From NCBI RefSeq assembly GCF_019649055.1, contig NW_026570251.1, forward strand, positions 744,001 to 808,000: a stretch of DNA of 64,000 bases, given 5' to 3'. Made by a program: the position numbers and the translations under genes. Numbering within the stretch: the first letter of the stretch is position 1; every line of letters begins with the position of its first letter. The stretch is from Paramacrobiotus metropolitanus. Lineage: Eukaryota > Tardigrada > Eutardigrada > Parachela > Macrobiotidae. The notes beneath the pieces were generated by a model. It did not search any database. It was not told the DNA's origin and saw only the letters and a program-made list of their open reading frames with translations. Positions 44,603-55,192 of this stretch are shown in pieces.

Positions 44603-45665
44603 GTAAAGTAGCACCGAATAATGTTAAACTGGGCATATACGACGGATTCAGACGGAATAAAGGTCGAATACTTCGGGATACCGTTGAAATACGAGTACAC
44701 AGGAATAGTAGAATACACAGCCAGAAAAAATCCAAACGCATTTTTGAGGAGGTACGAAGTCGTCGCCTATGTAAATTATTGTCTCTATTTTAACTGTTCG
44801 ACGTTAGCTTAATTCGAATGTATTCGCGTTATTGTACATGTGGTGTAACGAAATTCTAAAATACAACTGGCTACCCACGAAACATAACTGTAAGGAAACA
44901 TTTAGAAAAGTATCGATATCATACAAGTTAGCGTACCTTGCGATAACACAATACCCGGTTTGCTTGAATCAATAGCGTAACCCGCGGCGTAACCCATACA
45001 CAACCTGTAGCACGTAGCTCTAACGGTGACGAGAATTTTCATATTATTATGAATTTGACTGTTATTATCGAACTACAGCAGCCAAACTCCGTTAAGGCGA
45101 AATGGCGTGCTTGGGGTACTCCGTAACGATTTTTGAAAAAAATTACCATTGATACAGTAACACGTAAGCTACAGGATGGCGTATCGGAAATAACAATCGG
45201 CCGTCTCCACTTAAAACAGTGAATTTTTTCAACAACCGGTCGGTGAAAGAAAACAGTGAATTAAACCTGCCTTGATGCAGTTGTTTCTCTGTTCAGTAAC
45301 AGCTGCCGCTGTTTAGTAGCCGGCGGTATCGGTTCGGCTTTGGGCTGCTTTACACCGCGCGCGCTGCTTGTGTGGACGATGGCCACTTGGCGCTATCGTA
45401 TTGTCAGACTGAAGAGTGCCGAGCAGTGATTATCATAAGGTTAGGGAATAATCAGTCGGCACAGGTACACTACCACATTTTATGGCTTTGTTATTTACAC
45501 AGATGACCACTGTCAGTTCCAGCTGATCAATAACAATCATGGGAACAATCTTCACACATGTAACAAATTGCTGAGCGTTTCATCAGCAAGAGTATGATGC
45601 AGATTGCAGAGCAGTTTATCAGTATCACTCTAACCGTGGTGACCGTTAGCATATAAATTTACAAT
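44603..45665. other. no recognisable gene
   Basis: Possible intron or 3' sequence of the F-box gene for the first 200 bp (GTAAAG donor at 44603; an ORF at 44621-44812 has no motif). The remainder is AT-rich with no repeat I could pair. Confidence 0.4.
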
Positions 45666-46500
45666 ATGCCTCGCATTAGAAGTCATGAAAAAGTTCGAAA
45701 TTTCACCAAAGGAAAACAACGCAATACGACGAAGATTGGCAACTCTCGTGCTTTTCCTAAAAACATTCTGTTTGACAGTGATTTATTGAGAGATTTACTT
45801 GAAGGTGATTGTAACCATGTTACTCATACGAAAAATGGTGCCGATGTCTGCAAACGTCAAAGCCGACTATCGATTGTTTCTAAATCTGGACTGTGTTTTA
45901 AACTCAAAATTTCGTGTGGTAATCATTCGCGGGAATTCTACTCGTCTAAGTTAGTGCGAAGTGATTATTATAAAAGTCCCCAGCGTGATTGTAATGTCTC
46001 TGTGGTCACTGCCGGTCTTCTGTTTGATATGAAACATAAGCGGCTAAGTGGATTTTTATCAGCAATTGGCCTGTGTCCACTGTCCGGGGGAGCATATAAT
46101 CGAATCTGCAATGCAGTACAAGCGTGTTCAGAAGTCATTGCCGATGAAAGCAAACACAGGGCAGCCATGGAAGTGCGGCAACACCACGGCTCACAAGTCG
46201 TCAACGGATGCCGAGCCACGTCACCATCACTGCCCTCCCGGTCCCTTGTCATTTTGCGAATATCGCAAAGCGGAAGCGACCCAATGCCTAGACGAATACC
46301 GCCACAATCCTAACAGGATAATTCCTCCGCAATATATGGGAAAGGTCACAGAAGCCTTTCAGAAGTTAGCTAGGCCCGAAATTTTGACTCGATTGCTGCA
46401 CGATGAACGGACGTGTCTCAATGAATCCTTTCACAGCTTTCACAAGCGGAATTTAAACAAAAGCGCGTACAAAGCCGGAGCTTATGCAATAGAGACATAA
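45666..46500 (+). pseudogene. Mutator-like transposase remnant, internally deleted and frameshifted
   Basis: The first frame (ATG 45666) has a conserved N-terminal half (SGLCFKLKISCGNHSREFY, CNVSVVTAGLLFDMKHKRLS, AIGLCPLSGGAYNRI). The frame changes near 46170-46200, and the C-terminal half continues (SSTDAEPRHHHCPPGP, LSFCEYRKAEA, IIPPQYMGKV, LHDERTCLNESFHSFH) to TAA at 46498-46500. The His/Cys block and the NES(F/N) motif are features of the Mutator-like transposase family found in many animals. A central part with the catalytic residues appears missing. I found no clear terminal inverted repeats. Confidence 0.65.
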
Positions 46501-46753
46501 TAATTTGTATGCTACAGCTTTGATTGGTTGTCTGGTGTTAACTTTCTGTCTGGAGTACAGAACCCTCGTTTCTTTCTTGAACAGAAAATAAAAGTACTGG
46601 AATTTCGGAAATTGAGTTGTCTGCACTAAGGAAAATAGTTCTCATCAGTTAGCACAGAAATTGCTTGCAAACATTAGTTACTTACACGGTAGAACTTACT
46701 TCTCTCACTTGTTATTAAAAATTATTTTGATATTTGATAATAATTTAGCTACT

Positions 46754-47223
46754 ATGGAGACACTGCAACAGGCTTTTCGAGTAAACGAGTAAGTTGTATA
46801 ATTACCAACCACAATGACAATGATTATATTCTCGGCATCCGCCAACGCTGATTTCCCTTTTACGTATAGTCTGCCGTACCCGGATGCTTTGGTGGATTTC
46901 ATCACCAAAGCTGCGTCTGTTGGAAAGAATGACAAGCAGCGCCGCTTTTTGATTTATAGAGCGCTAGCCAAACAGATCTTGGTATGTTATTTTTATTTGC
47001 TGTGAAAGTGATCGAAATAATAATTATTGATAAGTAAAATATTTACTAATAGCACGTGGAAAAAGTTGTTAAATATGACCACGCAAAAGTCATCTGCCTG
47101 GTATATCCGGCCCCATTGCTGGAATACATTCGTGTGCAGTATGGCGATGGGAAAAACAACGGGCCCGGCAAAGGAACACATGAAGTGTCGCTGGCTGAAT
47201 TGGCCTCAATGAATTGGAAGTAG
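46754..47223 (+). CDS. small three-exon gene of unknown function
   Basis: Preferred model: 46754-46788, 46870-46981, 47053-47223, 105 aa, GT-AG introns of 81 and 71 bp, all in phase. The protein starts METLQQAFRVN, continues LPYPDALVDFITKAASVGKN and IYRALAKQIL, then VVKYDHAKVICLVYPAPLLE, and ends VSLAELASMNWK. An alternative start at ATG 46814 would run through the first intron and add MTMIIFSASAN; the exon-1 model is favoured because the intron has a good donor, a pyrimidine tract and acceptor. It looks like a compact soluble protein, with no signal peptide. No family recognised. Confidence 0.55.
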
Positions 47224-48190
47224 TCGTTTATTACTACATCGATGTTTTTACCTACTGTGCATGTCGCTTCTTGCATTTGTTTGTATTAGCTATCAGTTCA
47301 TAAACGGCTCCGGTCGTGGTGAAACTGCTACTTCCCGCCGTCCATCTGCGGGCTAGCTGGCCAGTGGCCACTCTTGTCTACCTTCTTATTGCTGCCTGCG
47401 CCATATGCTTGTTTCAGACTCCGCATTTACCAGATACACTGGATTTTGATGTTTACGAACAATAAATTTTTGGAGTTCTTCCGCAAACTAGTCTTTGCTA
47501 TCGCATTCTTATCAAACAAAATACACATTGCTCGATTTGGAAAAGTGTGCTCTACAAAAGCTTGGGACCAGTTTTTCGATTTTCGGCCTGATTAACGCGT
47601 AATGCCTATTTAATCTGGATGAGGTAGGTAAAAACGCACACCAGCGGAGACTTAACAGTTTTTTATAATTTTAAACTAAAAAGTTTTCAAAAACTGGTCC
47701 CAAAAAGTTGTAGATAATTGACTTGTGTATAGAATGATATGTGTATTGTTAATATCTGTAACGTTGTTAAAAACTAGTATGCAAAATTCGGTGCACTGCA
47801 GTTAAATCCAAAATTTTAAAGTTTAAAACAGTTTTAAAAACTTGTTTCTTCGTTTGAAACATAGTTGGATGTACACGCTATCCATTGTTACGACAGCCAA
47901 AGATATTGCATTTGTACTTAATCAGCGCTTTACGTTCTTTCAGTTGGGTACTTAATCGGCCTGAAAGCACGCCATTTCGCCTTAAAGGAGACTTTGAAGG
48001 CTTTTGGAATATTTTTTTAATTTTGAAAATTACTGTCCAGGTTAGCCAATTGTTGCTATGGGTAAATAGCCTTTATAGTCTACGCTGGTATAAAATAAAA
48101 AATGCGGCAATTGTTTTTCGAGTTGTACGTTTTTGAAGGCGCTCTGTCCTTTAAGCCCCTTATTAAACGCGTTTTTTATCGTTATTGCAG
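47224..48190. other. no recognisable gene
   Basis: AT-rich with short ORFs only. It ends at a probable splice acceptor (GTTATTGCAG, 48190). Confidence 0.4.
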
Positions 48191-48412
48191 ATATTAAGCG
48201 ATTTACAGTACTACGATCCACGAATACCCGCGGGGCAACGTGAATCCAACTGGTCTCCTTATGCATTGTGCGACCTGGACCTGTCGCAGCTGACCAAACT
48301 GACTGTGAGTGTTCTCAACAGCACAATGCTGAAAAGTGAACGCATCGAGCCACAAGCAGTGGATCCAACACAGGCAAGAGCTCACCAAAGCCAAAGCAAC
48401 CCATCAGATTAA
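48191..48412 (+). CDS. terminal exon of an unidentified gene
   Basis: After the acceptor at 48190 an open frame reads ILSDLQYYDPRIPAGQRESNW, then ALCDLDLSQLTKLTVSVLNS and a Gln/Ser-rich tail (QARAHQSQSNPSD) to a stop at 48410-48412. Composition and codon use resemble real exons nearby, but upstream exons could not be fixed. It might belong to the gene at 46.75 kb by alternative splicing, since both sites are phase 0. Confidence 0.4.
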   Translation: MLSDLQYYDPRIPAGQRESNWSPYALCDLDLSQLTKLTVSVLNSTMLKSERIEPQAVDPTQARAHQSQSNPSD

Positions 48413-49437
48413 TTCCCAGTTTTTCTGCGCAGGTTGCGAATTAATTATTCTGAAGGAAATTTCCTTGTAACTGTCCAGCTTGTATCGTACCGGTCACGTA
48501 GTGACTCTTTTAGCTGTCTTAAGTGTACGTACGCATTTTTGCACGGGGAGAAGGATACTGTGATGTATTTTATACTTGCGGTTGACAACGGCATGGCTGC
48601 CAACCTAGATGTACGCGCGCAGCCCACTATATTTTGACCATCAGTTGAGTGCCGGCTACGATGAACTGAAGTTGCATTTTTATGAATTACGTTTTCGATT
48701 ATGGGTTCCACATCTGCAACGTGTGCTGTTATTCATTCTGATCTTAATGTCACATGACATGAGGGTTACTCTACAAACAAACAACAACGAGCAAGAAAAA
48801 ATTATAAAAATTATAGTTCACACTTTAAAATATTCAACTGATTATTCGTACATATGCAACGTATAAATATTTTCTGAACTTGTATGTCGATTCAAAGGGT
48901 CGTATCAATATGCATGAACTATGAAATTTCAGGAATTCTCAGTAGAAATCGTAATCCAAAGACCGTTTCATAACATGATCACTTTTACGCGGTCTGCTCG
49001 GAACACTCAGTACGTTCCGTCGTTCGGACAGTTCCGTTGGTAAATCCGTGTACCTTGTTATCCCGCGGAAGTAGAGTCGCAAATACAGCATTGTCTGGCG
49101 CTTGTTGGATTAACTGGATTGGCTGTTAAGATAAAACAAACATAACTTACTTCTGTATGTGTACAATACGAATTATACGCTTTCATTTCGCTTTCCCGCC
49201 TTATTAATCACAGCTTTTCCACAAGAACCAGAAAATGTTGGACGACCATAACAGTACAGCAGAAATAGTGAAGTACAAGTGGGCCAAACAAACTAAGCAA
49301 TACCTAATATAACCAAAAATTTAGATTCATGAGTTATACCAGCCCCCAAAAACTGGCGCGCCGGCCACACTGAATACGCTGGCACAAGACAAATATTAAC
49401 GTAATCGAATTTATCGTTATCTACATTCAAAACAGTT
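48413..49437. other. no recognisable gene; block shared with 54.7 kb
   Basis: 49058-49150 (CCCGCGGAAGTAGAGTCGCAA onward) resembles 54705-54800 (CCCGCAGAAATAGGGCCGCAA), a small diverged duplication. Nothing else identified. Confidence 0.4.
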
Positions 49438-49497
49438 ATGACAGGAACTACTGACCAACGCGATGTTTGGGCGAACGGGTGGACCGATTTTGACGCG
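49438..49497 (+). CDS. first exon of an unidentified gene, next to a retrotransposon insertion
   Basis: ATG 49438 opens 20 codons (MTGTTDQRDVWANGW...) ending at GCG/GTAATG. The donor GT is at 49498-49499, and the retrotransposon begins at about 49499, so the element sits immediately inside the intron. A possible continuation lies after the element (an acceptor TTTATACAG at about 52998 followed by an open frame to 53210), but that frame is of poor composition. Weakly supported. Confidence 0.3.
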
Positions 49498-49664
49498 GTA
49501 ATGATAATTTAACATGTTAAATTCTATTAATGTTCATTGGACTAACGTCCCTGTTGCGTCTTCTCAGTTACGCCCACTGTCCGGCTGTGCATGTCTCCCT
49601 ATATAAGGTGTTTTCAGCAGCACCGATCTGTTCATTTTCAGTTTTGCATTTTACCGGCATTTCG

Positions 49665-50809
49665 ATGTTTTCCGGTAATACCGGTAAAAGAACTCGGGAT
49701 ATTTCGCCTCCGCGACCCAGCAAACGAGTGAATTCCCGAGTTGTCGTGCCACCGGAATCCTCCATCCAAACAACCAGCGTCATGGAACAGCTAATGGCAC
49801 AAATTGCGGACCTGAAACGCGAAGTTACCGAGCTGAAATCCACTGGGCAGCATGGCTCCCGCCAGCCGGCGCTGCAGGTCGACAGCTCTTCCTCCAAACG
49901 CTCACTCTCCCCGGCGTCCAACCACATCACAACCGATACCGGTAAGCGAGCTGAAAGTGTGATCACCGAATCTGTTATACCGCCAAAAGTATCCGTGTTT
50001 AAACGACTGGGAGCTCCACCGAACAGCTGCACCGCGCAGTCCACGGACTGCCGGCAGTGAGTCCGAAGGTGCGGGAGCAACTCCTTGACCACACGCAGTT
50101 TGTGGACTTTGTCGACCTTCTGCCACATAATCGCGCACCTGCAAAAAGGTCAAATACCGGCACCCGCATGATCCAGGACGAAACCGGCGAGATTGCGTTC
50201 GTATCAGGCCCGAAGAAAGAGCAGATAACGTCGGTCTCCAGCTGGACGAGGGCGTTCTCCGTCTTCATGGGTTATCGCATAATCGACCACCCGGAACTCA
50301 TCCAGCCACTCTTACGATATTTGGACCACATTGCGCTGCTTATGGATCCACTACGGGGCTACAAATTGGAGCACGTGCTGGAATACGACATTCAGTTTCG
50401 CAACAATGCTGCCAACAACCCGGAGGACACCGAGGTGTGGACGCGACGACACGAAGAATCCTTCCAGGAATGCATAGCAAATCCCAGGACTCCCTCCACA
50501 TCCACGGGCGTGACCTTTACCGGCAACCCAAAACATCAGCGCGCACAATGCAGGAACTGTTTTGCCACGGGTCACCTAGCCAGAGACTGTCCGTCGCCTA
50601 AGCCGCTTTTTCGAGCCGGCACCGCCGCAGACGGGGAAATCTGCCGTAATTTCAACTACGGACGCTGCCGCAATCCATGCCCATCCGGTCGGCAGCACTC
50701 CTGCTCCATCTGCGGCTCAAATGGCCACGGCTACCACAACCATCACAGCCATGGTGGAGCAGACATATCCGGGGGCGCCATTCGCGGCAAGCCGGATCAC
50801 TCCGCTTAA
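49665..50809 (+). pseudogene. gag of element A, frameshifted
   Basis: ATG 49665 (MFSGNTGKRTRDISPP) reads a Ser/Pro-rich N-terminus with a helical segment (MEQLMAQIADLKREVTELK) and stops at 50058-50060. The homologous continuation is in another frame from about 50040 (VREQLLDHTQFVDFVDLLP, FSVFMGYRIIDHPELI) and ends with a zinc knuckle CRNCFATGHLARDC and a CRNFNYGRCRNPC cluster at 50809. Comparison with the intact gag of element B shows the break is a frameshift near 50040. The encoded protein packages element RNA. Confidence 0.75.
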
Positions 50810-52406
50810 CTTCTCAGCGTGGCGGCGGCACCTTACTAACTATCCATTCCCTAATATTGCTAACCTTATTCTGGACATCCTCACTAACGGTGCCGACATC
50901 GGGTATCGTGGTCCAGACAAGTCGCGATTCACACCTAATGCAATTTCCGCTTCCTCTCATGCCGATATCCTACGCGCCGCGGTTGCCAAAGAGGTGGCAG
51001 CAGGTCACACGCGCGGGCCATTCTTAACTGTGCCCTTTATCCCGTTCACAACAAACTCTCAGTCAGTGCGGCCCAAGAAAAGCGGCGGCCATCGAATCAT
51101 CTCCGACTTATCACGACCAACCGGCGACAGCATAAATGACTACATCACCAAAGATTCCCCACCACTCAAGTTCTGCTCGGTCGACGACGCGATCAAATTG
51201 ATTCTACGCAACGGAAGCGCCGCAGTCATGGCAAAACTGGATATCAAGAACGCTTTCCGACTAATCCCAGTGAGACGCGACCAGTGGCACCTACTTGGAT
51301 TCCAACTGGATGGACAGTACTTCCACGACGTAGTCCTTCCATTCGGCTGCCGGTCTGCACCAGGGATATTCTGTCAGCCGGTTCCGCCGCCTTGCACCGG
51401 GCGCCGCAACATTACCGGATCCCTTACCGGACATGTGGGAAAGCCTGCGACTAAGCTACAGCTAACGGCAGCCCTGGACGCTACCATCGCATCAGTCCAG
51501 TTTCACCACATCGCTGCCTCTACCAGGAAGACCTACCAAACCGGATGGAGCCGCTTTGCGCAATTTTGCAAAACCATCGGCGAGCCTCCTATACCAGCGA
51601 CAGAGCAGACTATTCTCCGCTTTATTGCGCAACTCCACCTCGACGGCCTGGGAACATCCACCACCATCGTCTACCTTGCCGGAATCGACAATGCGCACTC
51701 CGAGGTAGGCATCAGTCGCCCTTCAGCAACCGCAGCCATCACGCGGGCGGTCAATGGCTTGAAGCGGCTCAACATGCCAGGTACAGATCGGCGGTTGCCA
51801 ATAACGCTGGATCTGATGCGCTCCATGAAAGACAAACTACACAACTCGCATCTTCCGCAACAGGAACAGCTCCTCTACTGGAGTGCATTCTGCGTTGCCT
51901 TCTTTGGCCTTTTCCGCGTCAGCGAGCTGGTAGCGAACGAGACCGGGAAGTGTTGCCCAGCCTCCACTCTCCGCTTCAGCGACGTTATCCTTCACGAAAA
52001 TGCTCTAATCATCACCATTCGCAGCTCAAAAACGGACCAATTCCACCATGGCTACCGCATCACCCTGTCCGCCACCGGCCGCTCAGTTTGCCCAGTGCGC
52101 TCCACAAAAGCCTACATGGACGTCCGAATTACCACCGGCAAAAATGACCCGTTCTACATTCTACCGAGCGGCAGTTACGTCACCCGACACTCCTTCGAAA
52201 GAGCCATGAAGACCGGTCTAGCGGGAGTTCCCGACATCGACAGATACGGCACCCACAGCTTCCGCATCGGCGGCTCAAGCGCCGCAGCGGCAAATGGCAC
52301 TTCCCATCAGCGCTTACAGGAAGCGGGGCGATGGCGAAGTAACTGCTACACCCGTTACGTACGAAACACGGTACCCATCCGCGGCATCCAGGCCTACCCT
52401 CTTTGA
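50721..52406 (+). CDS. in-frame fusion of truncated reverse transcriptase and tyrosine recombinase (element A)
   Basis: This is a 561-a codon open frame overlapping gag in the +1 frame. Residues about 30-230 are the fingers/palm of an RT (RPKKSGGHRIISDLSRP, AKLDIKNAFRLIPV, VLPFGCRSAPGIF). Then the YVDD part, thumb and RNase H are missing, and after a short junction the frame continues straight into a complete tyrosine recombinase: SELVANE preceded by LFRV (Arg), THSFRIGG (His-x-x-Arg) and RWRSNCYTRYV (Tyr). Element B has the intact separate genes, so about 1.3 kb was deleted here while keeping the frame. Recombinase activity may persist; reverse transcription cannot. Confidence 0.8.
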   Translation: MATATTTITAMVEQTYPGAPFAASRITPLNFSAWRRHLTNYPFPNIANLILDILTNGADIGYRGPDKSRFTPNAISASSHADILRAAVAKEVAAGHTRGPFLTVPFIPFTTNSQSVRPKKSGGHRIISDLSRPTGDSINDYITKDSPPLKFCSVDDAIKLILRNGSAAVMAKLDIKNAFRLIPVRRDQWHLLGFQLDGQYFHDVVLPFGCRSAPGIFCQPVPPPCTGRRNITGSLTGHVGKPATKLQLTAALDATIASVQFHHIAASTRKTYQTGWSRFAQFCKTIGEPPIPATEQTILRFIAQLHLDGLGTSTTIVYLAGIDNAHSEVGISRPSATAAITRAVNGLKRLNMPGTDRRLPITLDLMRSMKDKLHNSHLPQQEQLLYWSAFCVAFFGLFRVSELVANETGKCCPASTLRFSDVILHENALIITIRSSKTDQFHHGYRITLSATGRSVCPVRSTKAYMDVRITTGKNDPFYILPSGSYVTRHSFERAMKTGLAGVPDIDRYGTHSFRIGGSSAAAANGTSHQRLQEAGRWRSNCYTRYVRNTVPIRGIQAYPL

Positions 52407-52956
52407 TTTGGGTGTTTGGGCCAAGGTGTAGAAGGGCGCAGGCAGGACGGGTCGATCGCTGCGCACGCACGTGCAGGCCGAGCACGACACCTGCCGGGTG
52501 CCCCTTCAGCCTCCGCTCAGATAGCCCACACACTTCCGGACCTCGTTGCGTGCAGTTAGGAAGATTAACATTAATGATAATTTAACATGTTAAATTCTAT
52601 TAATGTTCATTGGACTAACGTCCCTGTTGCGTCTTCTCAGTTACGCCCACTGTCCGGCTGTGCATGTCTCCCTATATAAGGTGTTTTCAGCAGCACCGAT
52701 CTGTTCATTTTCAGTTTTGCATTTTACCGGCATTTCGATGTTTTCCCCGCCCGCCACACCTCTGTTTTCTTGCTGTTCTCGATTGTATCTCGAAATAAAG
52801 GGCCAAGGTGTAGAAGGGCGCAGGCAGGACGGGTCGATCGCTGCGCACGCACGTGCAGGCCGAGCACGACACCTGCCGGGTGCCCCTTCAGCCTCCGCTC
52901 AGATAGCCCACACACTTCCGGACCTCGTTGCGTGCAGTTAGGAAGATTAACATTAA

Positions 52957-54117
52957 ATTGTGTTAAAATCGTCGCAACGACGCGGATGTTTATACAGTAT
53001 TCCCGCTGTGCTGCACCTCTAAGGAAAAACAGGGGCAAAAAAACAAAATTGCTGCCATGGGCCTCCATAGACTTATATAGAAGAATGCTTTGTCCGATCG
53101 GAAAAATTAAGACAGCCCGCGGCATTCGGCATCGATCAATGAAAATATTGATAGTTAAGAAAAATATCCTAAAATTACTCGCAGTCAAGCCTTCGGTCAG
53201 TTCGGCGTGATCGAATATTCCTTGATCTCTAAGATATATAAGAAAATCTAGAATGCTTACTGGTTAGATTTCTAAGATTGGGTACATAGGATATACAAAT
53301 TTTGGGTACATAGGATATAGACCACGTAAAATATTCGCCCAAAATAGAATTCGGTAAAGTATTGTGCGCGAATGTTTTTAAATACTTGATTATCAATAGG
53401 GTATTCGCCGAAAATCAGCACTCCCGAAAAAACTGCGCGAATGTAGATTTCCGTATACTGGTACGAAACACTTGTTTCCAGTTACGTTGTGCAGTTATTT
53501 TACCCTGCATATACATATTTATATGTCGCTGTATTATCTCCTTAACAAATTAGCCGGCAGAAAGTTAAACATCGAAAACAAAAGACATATTTGACGGAAG
53601 CGAATCAACACCACCACCACCACCACCACACGGAGGACATTAACACTGTATTTTCGTTTGGTGATACGTTGATCTTAGCAGCATAATATTTCATTTTTTT
53701 AAGCATATTGCACAAGTATACTGTATTGCAACAAAAAAATTAGATTTGTCTGAATTTGGAGCCTCTTATATGAATAAAACTTGCCATAGAATAGAATTCC
53801 ATAGGTCTATAGGATACGTTCCATACTATATAGGTTCCATAGAACACATTCCATAGGTTTCCATAGAATTCGGCATGTAATCAGATGAAATGAGATTTTT
53901 GCATTAATACAGGGCTATACCTGACGGAATGCACTCATACTCACAAATTTCGCCATAGAGTTGTCGAAAAGACTCGTTGCGCTTCCAAGTCCAACTGTGA
54001 CATATTTCCCACTGAATTGGAAAATGGATTGCTTTTTTTCTTTTTGTAGTCACGGTACTTACCTTTAGACAGCTTGCAGACAGCCATTATGGCTTCTTAG
54101 AGTTCTATGGGATTCCT
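52957..54117. other. no recognisable gene
   Basis: AT-rich. Includes a repeated word TGGGTACATAGGATATA near 53279 and 53305, a (CAC)n run at 53610-53630 and CATAG-rich short repeats at 53785-53870. No gene seen apart from a doubtful exon at about 52999-53210. Confidence 0.45.
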
Positions 54118-54410
54118 TAGAGCGTCATGCAACACACCTGAACGTTTACGAGCGATGACCAATCCGTGCGAATTTTTCGTTATGTTCATGATGATTTCAT
54201 TAAAGTCATCCTAATATTTTAGGTGCGCAGTTTGACGAACGCGAGAGAAGAGATGAAAAGGCGCTTGTCCACCGGCTGGACGTTTCCGGCACTCGTTGGC
54301 TGCCTCCGGTAAAGGACATGGATAAATCATTTCATGATTAACAACCTACCGATCCAACCGGCTGTGGGTCCCTATCCTGGCTTCCGTTGGAAATCTTCCA
54401 GTTTTCGCGC
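54118..54410 (+). pseudogene. fragment of the F-box gene family (copy 3)
   Basis: Nearly collinear with 43661-43965 of copy 2, including intron sequence (GAGCGTCATGCAACACACCT), the acceptor (TTTTAG/GTGCGC) and the start of the F-box exon (GAAGAGATGAAAAGGCG; TATCCTGGCTTCCGTTGG). It is cut off within the F-box and contains frameshifts. A truncated segmental duplicate rather than a gene. Confidence 0.75.
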
Positions 54411-55192
54411 TTTTTACGAAGACTTTGTTTAATTCGTATACTCATCGCGCATGCACAGCTCGAGTATTCGATAATACAGCTTAAGTCGTAATTGTGTACA
54501 GTATCTCCAAACATGTAGCGAGGACATCCATCGATAACAACTGAGTACACTGAGTACACACACAAAAATACAGCATATTAAATTGATTTTGAACCAGGAG
54601 AACTAATTAAAAAAGTTCCATTAGCCTGCTGTCGTGTTTGCAGAGCCGTTTCGCGATGGTCTTCTCTGTCCTTTGCTTGCCAAAGCAAAAATTCTCGTTC
54701 GCTGCTATCCCGCAGAAATAGGGCCGCAAATGCAGCACTGGCTGGTGCTGATTGGATTGATCGGGTTGGCTGCCGACACACAAAACATAAATTCTCAAAA
54801 TTAATATACAGTACCTTCTTACTCTATTGATCTACGAAGGCGGCACGAGCCTCTTTGTAACAACCAGACACCGTGAAAGCATGAAAAAACTTACAATGGA
54901 TGCGCTTATACTGAGTACGCGCGGACATGCAGAATCTGGTAACTTGAAACATCGAGATTACCATGGCTCAGTACCGTAGTGTCTGTACCTAATTATAATA
55001 TTTCCGGAAAAAGCACTGTACGCATGCCTTGCCGACAGCGTGGTATAAAATTTCCTCTAACTTTCATATTGCAGTGCTTCTTTTAGTTTACCGCAAGAAA
55101 CTAGCTTGTTGAAAATGGAAACAACAAAATAGGTTAAAACATTGTGCTGTTAAACAGCCTCCTCGTACTTAGATCGGCGGCCATCGTCCGAT
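54411..55192. other. no recognisable gene
   Basis: Contains a block (54705-54800) related to 49058-49150. The region 55025-55160 next to the Cys-rich gene would be its 3' flank. Nothing else identified. Confidence 0.4.

Larger units (their letters stand above)
49499..52956 (+). mobile_element. Ngaro-like tyrosine-recombinase retrotransposon with split direct repeats (element A)
   Basis: Structure A1 - ORFs - B1 - A2 - B2: A1 49499-49673 and A2 52572-52746 are essentially identical (175 bp); B1 52418-52574 and B2 52800-52956 are essentially identical (157 bp). B1 and A2 share the junction word TTAATG. This layout is diagnostic of Ngaro/PAT-type elements, which integrate by a tyrosine recombinase through a circular intermediate and make no target duplication. 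No methyltransferase domain is seen, favouring Ngaro over DIRS/PAT. Near-identical repeats mean a recent insertion. Internal deletion makes it non-autonomous. Confidence 0.85.
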
